Assembly: GCA_964559275.1 (NCBI GenBank)
Contig: CAZLGC010000012.1
Span: 1 to 24,483, forward strand
Source of the DNA: CAZLGC01 sp964559275
GTDB taxonomy: Bacteria; Patescibacteriota; CALEFQ01
Length of the DNA stretch: 24,483 bases
Direction: 5' to 3'
The notes beneath the pieces were generated by a model that was not told the origin of the DNA, did no database searches, and saw only the letters and a list, made by a program, of their open reading frames with translations. The position numbers and the translations under genes were made by a program. Shown here one piece after another: positions 20,137 through 24,483 of the stretch (its first letter is position 1; the number at the start of each line of letters is the position of its first letter).

Positions 20137-21095
20137 TATTTTGGAATCATGTCTAAGAAAGCATCGACTCTGGTCGTGAGACCGGCTTCACCCGTAGACT
20201 CATCAATCGAAATAACACTGATTGGTTTTTGTTTACGGACTTGGCGGATGACAAAATCTTCAACCACAAAATCCGGTCCGCAGTTGAAAGGAATGACATA
20301 AATGATCCCGGCAACGTCAGACTGGTCACCGAGATGAAAAATAGCTCCATACTCTTCGTTCGTCAGCAGCCAGTGGGAACGACGGTTCCAGGACAAACGT
20401 TTTTCACCTTTCTTTAGCTCCGACTTAGGCAACATTTCCATGGTGCGGACCTTAAAACCACGCTGATTTAGCTTGCCTATCAAATTCAAATTAGCCTGCT
20501 CATCGTACACTAAATAGGGGCGACCGACCAAACCTATTGTTCGACCATCTTTTGGTTGAACAATTTTTTTACTCTCCAGAAGCTCCAGCGGTGTTCGCTG
20601 CTTCGTAACCTGTGCTTGGATATATTTTTGCTGTGTCTGCTTAGCTTTCTGAAATGCCCGCTTTGCAGTCGTATCATCGATCCCGTGGCGACCGGCAAAT
20701 TCCAGCCAAGGTTCCGCCTCGATCTCGTTATCTTGGAATGACATCAGCGGCTGCCAAAATTCAGTCTCCGGAAATTCCGATCGCATCACATCAGCCAGCC
20801 CGACAAAGTAGGGACAAAAATAAGTTGAAGTTCCCAGCTTGCCTGCCCCCCATTTGGCTTCATCCATCTGGGGCAGACAAATCGCATCGACCTTATCCTT
20901 AAGCGCGACAATGTGCCCGTACATCACTTTCATCGGCAGACACATCTCGCTGTTGGCAATTTTCAAACCTGCTTCCAGTAAGGCTCGATCAGTCGGATCG
21001 GACAGGACAACCTCAAAACCCAGCGTTTCAAGGAACGTTTTCCAAAAAGGATAATAGACATAGTAAAGCCCCGCTCGGGGGATACCGACCTTCAT
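20136..21095 (-). CDS. DUF2229/CoA-activase-associated protein
   Basis: 319 residues beginning MKVGIPRAGLYYVYYPFWKT then LGFEVVLSDPTD, the hallmark start of DUF2229, a domain usually fused behind one or two BadFG ATPase domains in proteins of about 1,400 residues. Cysteines that could hold a cluster are Cys52 (NSEMCLPMK), Cys73 (DAICLPQ), Cys94 (YFCPY) and Cys272 (PFNCGPD). GLVGRPYLVYDEQANLNL (about 188-205) is another typical block. It starts 34 bases after dnaK. Together with the next two genes it gives a split version of the fused protein. The reaction is unknown. Confidence 0.85.
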   Translation of the reverse strand: MKVGIPRAGLYYVYYPFWKTFLETLGFEVVLSDPTDRALLEAGLKIANSEMCLPMKVMYGHIVALKDKVDAICLPQMDEAKWGAGKLGTSTYFCPYFVGLADVMRSEFPETEFWQPLMSFQDNEIEAEPWLEFAGRHGIDDTTAKRAFQKAKQTQQKYIQAQVTKQRTPLELLESKKIVQPKDGRTIGLVGRPYLVYDEQANLNLIGKLNQRGFKVRTMEMLPKSELKKGEKRLSWNRRSHWLLTNEEYGAIFHLGDQSDVAGIIYVIPFNCGPDFVVEDFVIRQVRKQKPISVISIDESTGEAGLTTRVDAFLDMIPK

Positions 21096-21129
21096 TCTTA
21101 TGCAATTATGAAGCTATGATTCAATTTGA

Positions 21130-23028
21130 TTACTTCTTATCCTCCACCTTACCCTCAACCGGACCATCATCGCCCTTTTTACTCTGATCAGGACCAGGCT
21201 TGCCGGCCTTAGCTTGCGCCTGCTGCGCCGCCTGGTACATCTGGGTACCGACTTTCTGAATCTCTTGAGAAAGCTCCTCAGACGCTTTTTTGATAGCATC
21301 TGTGTCTTCGCCGTCCTTCACCTTTTTGAGGGCGTCAACCTTGGCCTGAATCGATTTCTTAGTTTTGGCGTCGACTTTGTCGCCAGCATCCTTGAGGACT
21401 TTTTCGGTCTGGAATATCAACGATTCGGCTTTGTTCTTTTCGTCAATTATCTTTCGCTTCTTCTTGTCTTCATCAGCGTGCGCATCCGCATCTTTCTTCA
21501 TTTTCTCAATTTCTTCGTCGGTGAGCCCGGAGGAAGCGGTAATGGTGATTTTTTGCTCTTTACCAGTAGCTTTGTCCTTGGCGGATACATTCAAGATACC
21601 ATTGGCATCAATGTCAAATTTAACCTCAACCTGTGGTACGCCGCGCGGTGCGGGCGGGATGCCGTCCAAAATGAAGCGGCCCAGTGATTTATTGTCTGTC
21701 GCCATCGGCCGCTCACCTTGCAGCACATTGATCTCAACCGAAGGCTGATTATCACTGGCGGTAGAAAAAATTTGGGTCTTTGATGTCGGAATAGTAGTGT
21801 TTTTTTCAATCAGAACTGTATTAACCTGCCCCAGAGTTTCAATACCTAGTGACAACGGGGTCACATCTAGAAGCAAGACATCTTTGACATCGCCTTGCAT
21901 AACGCCGCCCTGGAGCGCTGCTCCCATGGCCACCACTTCGTCTGGGTTTATAGACTTATTCGGCTCTTTCCCGAAAAATTCTTTCACTTTGGCCTGGATT
22001 AAAGGCATTCGGGTCTGACCACCGACCAAAATCACCTCGTTGATATCGTCCTTGTCCATTTTGGCTTCCTCGAGAGCTTTGGCGAGAGGATCTATGGTTT
22101 TGGTCGCCAGATCACCAACCAATTCTTCCAGCTTGGCTTGGGTCATTTTCATGTTCAGGTGCTTAGGACCGGATGAGTCAACAGTGATAAAAGGCTGGTT
22201 TATCTCCGTTTCCGTAGTTGAGGAAAGCTCAACCTTGGCTTTTTCGGCCGCTTCTTTAACCCGCTGCAGCGCCTGTTGATCCTTGCTCAGATCAACCCCA
22301 TTTTCTTTCTTGAATTCCTCCAAAATCCAATCCATTATCTTCTGGTCAAAGTCGTCGCCGCCCAGATGGGTATCGCCAGTAGAGGCCTTTACTTCAACCG
22401 TGTCATCTGCGACCTCCAGCACAGAGACATCAAAAGTGCCTCCCCCGAGATCATAGACCACAATCTTCTCATTTTTCTTCTTGTTAAAACCGTAGGCCAG
22501 AGCGGCGGCGGTCGGTTCGTTGATAATCCGCTTCACCTCAAATCCGGCAATTTTACCGGCATCCTTGGTCGCCTGACGCTGGGAATCGTCAAAATAGGCC
22601 GGGACAGTAATAACCGCCTCCTTAACTTCACCGCCAAGCTTGGCTTCGGCGTCAGCCTTAAGTTTCTGCAGAATCATAGCGGAAATTTCCGCCGGCCGGT
22701 ACCACTTCTCGCCCATTTTCATCTCAATCCCGCCCGATGAGCCTTCTCGCATCTCAAACGGCATCAACTCTTTGTCGCGCTGTACATCCGGATCGGAAAA
22801 TTTGCGACCAATAAAACGTTTGGCGCTGAATAGAGTATTTTCAGGGTTAGTTGCTGCCTGGCGTTTGGCCGTCAGGCCAGCCAACCTTTCCTCCGACTTA
22901 TTTATGGCTACAACCGAAGGAGTGGTGCGATTACCTTCTTTGTTTTCGATAATTTGAGCATCTCCGCCCTCAACTACCGCCATGGCCGAGTTGGTTGTGC
23001 CCAGATCAATTCCGATAATTTTTGACAT
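21130..23028 (-). CDS. dnaK: Chaperone DnaK (Hsp70)
   Basis: An ATP-driven chaperone that binds exposed hydrophobic segments. The 632-residue protein is full length: ATPase domain (about 1-380) with IIGIDLGTTNSAMAV at the start, VPAYFDDSQRQATKDAG, EPTAAALAYG and DLGGGTFDVSVL; the linker DVLLLDVTPLSLGIET; the substrate-binding domain and the helical lid. The C-terminus is Q/A/K-rich and ends in an acidic-basic tail without an EEVD-like motif. It follows grpE by 55 bases that include a hairpin. No Shine-Dalgarno site is seen before the ATG. Confidence 0.98.
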   Translation of the reverse strand: MSKIIGIDLGTTNSAMAVVEGGDAQIIENKEGNRTTPSVVAINKSEERLAGLTAKRQAATNPENTLFSAKRFIGRKFSDPDVQRDKELMPFEMREGSSGGIEMKMGEKWYRPAEISAMILQKLKADAEAKLGGEVKEAVITVPAYFDDSQRQATKDAGKIAGFEVKRIINEPTAAALAYGFNKKKNEKIVVYDLGGGTFDVSVLEVADDTVEVKASTGDTHLGGDDFDQKIMDWILEEFKKENGVDLSKDQQALQRVKEAAEKAKVELSSTTETEINQPFITVDSSGPKHLNMKMTQAKLEELVGDLATKTIDPLAKALEEAKMDKDDINEVILVGGQTRMPLIQAKVKEFFGKEPNKSINPDEVVAMGAALQGGVMQGDVKDVLLLDVTPLSLGIETLGQVNTVLIEKNTTIPTSKTQIFSTASDNQPSVEINVLQGERPMATDNKSLGRFILDGIPPAPRGVPQVEVKFDIDANGILNVSAKDKATGKEQKITITASSGLTDEEIEKMKKDADAHADEDKKKRKIIDEKNKAESLIFQTEKVLKDAGDKVDAKTKKSIQAKVDALKKVKDGEDTDAIKKASEELSQEIQKVGTQMYQAAQQAQAKAGKPGPDQSKKGDDGPVEGKVEDKK

Positions 23029-23045
23029 AGTTTTGAAACTTTAGT

Positions 23046-23090
23046 TGTTTGGAAATTGTCTGCCTTAAACAGACTGACAATTGCTAAACA
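23046..23090 (-). promoter_or_regulatory. Hairpin in the grpE-dnaK gap
   Basis: AATTGTC (23054-23060) and GACAATT (23076-23082) form the core stem, and TGTTT/AAACA further out may extend it; a GTCTG/CAGAC pairing is an alternative. It covers the grpE stop and ends about 18 bases before dnaK. There is no T-run, so it is more likely to affect message stability or translation than termination. Confidence 0.45.
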
Positions 23091-23596
23091 GCTACTTTGA
23101 CTCGGGCCGGCCGAATAACTTTGCCACGCAGGGTGTAGCCGACCTGCACCTCCTCCACAACCATATCTTTTTTACCTGACTCCTTAGTTTTAATACGCTC
23201 GACCGCCTCATGTTTTTCGGGGTCAAACTTCTTACCAACACTGGCAATTGGTTTCGCCCCCTCATTTTCCAGCAATTTCTCAAGTTGATCTCTGATAAAA
23301 AGAACGCCCTTTATCCAATCATTACCCTCCAAATCAGCGGGTAAATGGTCACAGGCGTGCTTGAAATTGTCCACCAAGGGTAGCATCTCCAAAATCAGTT
23401 GCTCGTTAGCCATTTTCACCGCGGTTTCCTTTTCAGCCGCGGTGCGTTTGATTAGATTCTGGTAATCAGCTTTCGCCCGCTGCCAACCGGCCAGATTCTC
23501 AGCTGCTTTTTCCTTATACAAAGCCAGTTCCTTGGCAGAAATCTTCTTGGCTTGATCTTTAGATTTTTTATTAGAAACCTTGCTTCTTTTTACCAT
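23084..23596 (-). CDS. grpE: Nucleotide exchange factor GrpE
   Basis: GrpE releases ADP from DnaK. The 170 residues have a basic start, a long helix (about 22-75) with NLAGWQRAKADYQNLIKR, the LPLVDNF dimer segment, and the C-terminal beta domain with KFDPEKHEAVER (about 121-132) and EVQVGYTLRGKVIRPARVKV at the end, all typical of the family. The ATG overlaps the hrcA end by 7 bases in another frame, so translation is probably coupled. Confidence 0.96.
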   Translation of the reverse strand: MVKRSKVSNKKSKDQAKKISAKELALYKEKAAENLAGWQRAKADYQNLIKRTAAEKETAVKMANEQLILEMLPLVDNFKHACDHLPADLEGNDWIKGVLFIRDQLEKLLENEGAKPIASVGKKFDPEKHEAVERIKTKESGKKDMVVEEVQVGYTLRGKVIRPARVKVAV

Positions 23597-24375
23597 TTTA
23601 GTAAGCAGACTGAGCTTCCACCGAGGATGGTGACTAGCAGTATCCCGGTAAAGAAATTATTACGAAGTAAATTTGTTAGATGCTTTATGAGTGAGATGTT
23701 ACGGCTATACTTCATTCGCGTCGGACCCAAGATTGCCACGTGCCCTTCTTCTCCCGACGGCAACTCGTAGCGCGAAACAAGTAAGCTACAGTCCAGATCA
23801 CTGGTTAATCTTGTTTCCGAACCGATATAGACGGCTACGTCCCGTTTACTGGAGCTGCTTGATTTTTTCTTATCAAGACTGGCAACTTCGTCACTCAGAC
23901 GTTCAAACACTTCCGCCATCTTGCACGCCTTTTCCACCGTTGCAAATTCAGGTTGGTTCAGAAGATTAGCTATCCCGGAGCAGAAAGCCTGGCGCTGTTC
24001 CTTTTCCGTCAGGGCAATGCTGCCAGAAATCTGGGCCAGCATTGACGCCGATTCCTTCAGGATAGCATCGTAGCCTTCCCGGATTGACTTCAGCTTATTC
24101 TCCAGTTTCACCTGGTCACGTTTCGCCAGGTCGACATAACTCATCAGCGTATCAACGAAGAATCGGTAACCGTTGGTCGTCGGGACCCGACCGGCGGAAG
24201 TATGTGGCTGATCAATCAAGCCGGCCTTCTCCAGCGCCTTCATTTCATTACGAATCGTGGCCGGCGACAATTTAAAGCCGTACTTTTCCACAAGAACTCG
24301 CGAACCTACCGGTTTGGCAGTTTCTGTATATTCCCTAACAATTGCCCCTAAAATAGACTTTTGTCGCGAAGTCAT
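23590..24375 (-). CDS. hrcA: Heat-inducible transcription repressor HrcA, short form
   Basis: HrcA binds CIRCE DNA and represses chaperone genes until chaperone capacity is taken up by misfolded protein. The 261 residues start MTSRQKSILGAIVREYTETA, with a winged-helix domain (about 1-75) showing the SPATIRNEMKALEKAGLI recognition part and HTSAGRVPTTNGYRFFVD. The end (ILGPTRMKYSRNISLIKHL) matches the usual last helix region. Typical HrcA is about 340 residues; here the middle is shorter, as is common in reduced genomes. The gene begins 9 bases after a perfect CIRCE, so it represses its own cluster. Confidence 0.94.
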   Translation of the reverse strand: MTSRQKSILGAIVREYTETAKPVGSRVLVEKYGFKLSPATIRNEMKALEKAGLIDQPHTSAGRVPTTNGYRFFVDTLMSYVDLAKRDQVKLENKLKSIREGYDAILKESASMLAQISGSIALTEKEQRQAFCSGIANLLNQPEFATVEKACKMAEVFERLSDEVASLDKKKSSSSSKRDVAVYIGSETRLTSDLDCSLLVSRYELPSGEEGHVAILGPTRMKYSRNISLIKHLTNLLRNNFFTGILLVTILGGSSVCLLKW

Positions 24376-24384
24376 ATAGTTTGA

Positions 24385-24411
24385 TTAGCACTCAAAACTT
24401 AAGAGTGCTAA
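24385..24411. promoter_or_regulatory. CIRCE operator (HrcA binding site)
   Basis: TTAGCACTC, 9 bases, GAGTGCTAA: a perfect match to the CIRCE consensus. It lies between the -10 box and the hrcA ATG, where bound HrcA would block transcription. Confidence 0.97.
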
Positions 24412-24415
24412 TATC

Positions 24416-24443
24416 ATTATAGTCACCACCACCGGCCTGTCAA
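24416..24443 (-). promoter_or_regulatory. Sigma-70 promoter of the heat-shock cluster
   Basis: Minus strand TTGACA (24443-24438), a 16-base spacer and TATAAT (24421-24416): both boxes are perfect. CIRCE lies at the expected transcription start. Nothing is recognised in 24444-24483. Confidence 0.92.
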
Positions 24444-24483
24444 GACACTCTGGCCTTAAATATTCAGCTATGCTACAATTCTC

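Noticed and set aside
18060..21095. A working acyl-CoA dehydratase pathway (for example 2-hydroxyglutaryl-CoA fermentation)
   Set aside because: No second catalytic subunit, CoA-transferase or electron-transfer genes are present; only the activase-related trio is supported.

Overview
The window is gene-dense and bacterial, and nearly everything reads on the minus strand. It looks most like a member of the Patescibacteria/CPR, probably a Parcubacteria-type lineage. The reasons are short intergenic gaps, core genes that almost all lack a Shine-Dalgarno site, several Nudix hydrolases, a shortened HrcA, a small conserved protein ending in a GFWGGLFGGKK tail, and many GC-rich palindromes. This assignment is an inference from style and gene content, not from a marker gene.

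Region 1 (1-6134, minus) is one long operon led by aspS. A strong sigma-70 promoter at 6134-6107 starts a T-box tRNA-sensing leader that ends in an intrinsic terminator. Then come aspS, an RlmN-like radical SAM protein, two Nudix hydrolases, a YbaK-type deacylase, scpA, scpB and an RsuA-family pseudouridine synthase cut by the window edge. The operon joins aminoacylation, RNA modification and chromosome condensation. The T-box is unusual because a 70-nt hairpin sits inside its antiterminator loop. AspRS carries His31, a marker of the non-discriminating type.

Region 2 (6131-8443, minus) has a third Nudix hydrolase, the small conserved protein, an MFS transporter and a 45-residue membrane peptide.

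Region 3 (8479-12559) is an accessory island of three secreted paralogues, two on minus and one on plus. Each has a signal peptide, one or two carbohydrate-binding-like modules and the same C-terminal domain of about 110 residues ending in a W-x-F-[GS]-[WY]-x motif. Unlike the rest of the window, all three have strong Shine-Dalgarno sites. A tRNA-Ala(CGC) lies between the first two. The third is interrupted by a run of N; its internal repeat suggests the true gap is about 42 bases.

Region 4 (12560-13886, minus) is a tRNA cluster: Lys(UUU), Val(CAC) and Ala(GGC), plus two tRNA halves, each joined to a short CCGCC...GGCGG palindrome. Between tRNA-Val and tRNA-Ala is a symmetrical 69-nt hairpin whose internal loop has the same 10 bases on both sides. 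A small cysteine-rich membrane-anchored protein and a 25-residue membrane peptide are also here.

Region 5 (13889-15704) encodes a multi-span membrane protein (minus), a 53-residue membrane peptide and an exported protein of unknown function (both plus), ending in a bidirectional terminator.

Region 6 (15702-24443, minus) is an HrcA/CIRCE-controlled heat-shock cluster: hrcA, grpE, dnaK, then three genes of the 2-hydroxyacyl-CoA dehydratase/activase superfamily (DUF2229 protein, HgdB/D-like protein, ATP-driven Fe-S activase), then an HtrA-type protease and dnaJ. The close spacing of the Fe-S trio inside the chaperone cluster is the most interesting functional hint in the window.
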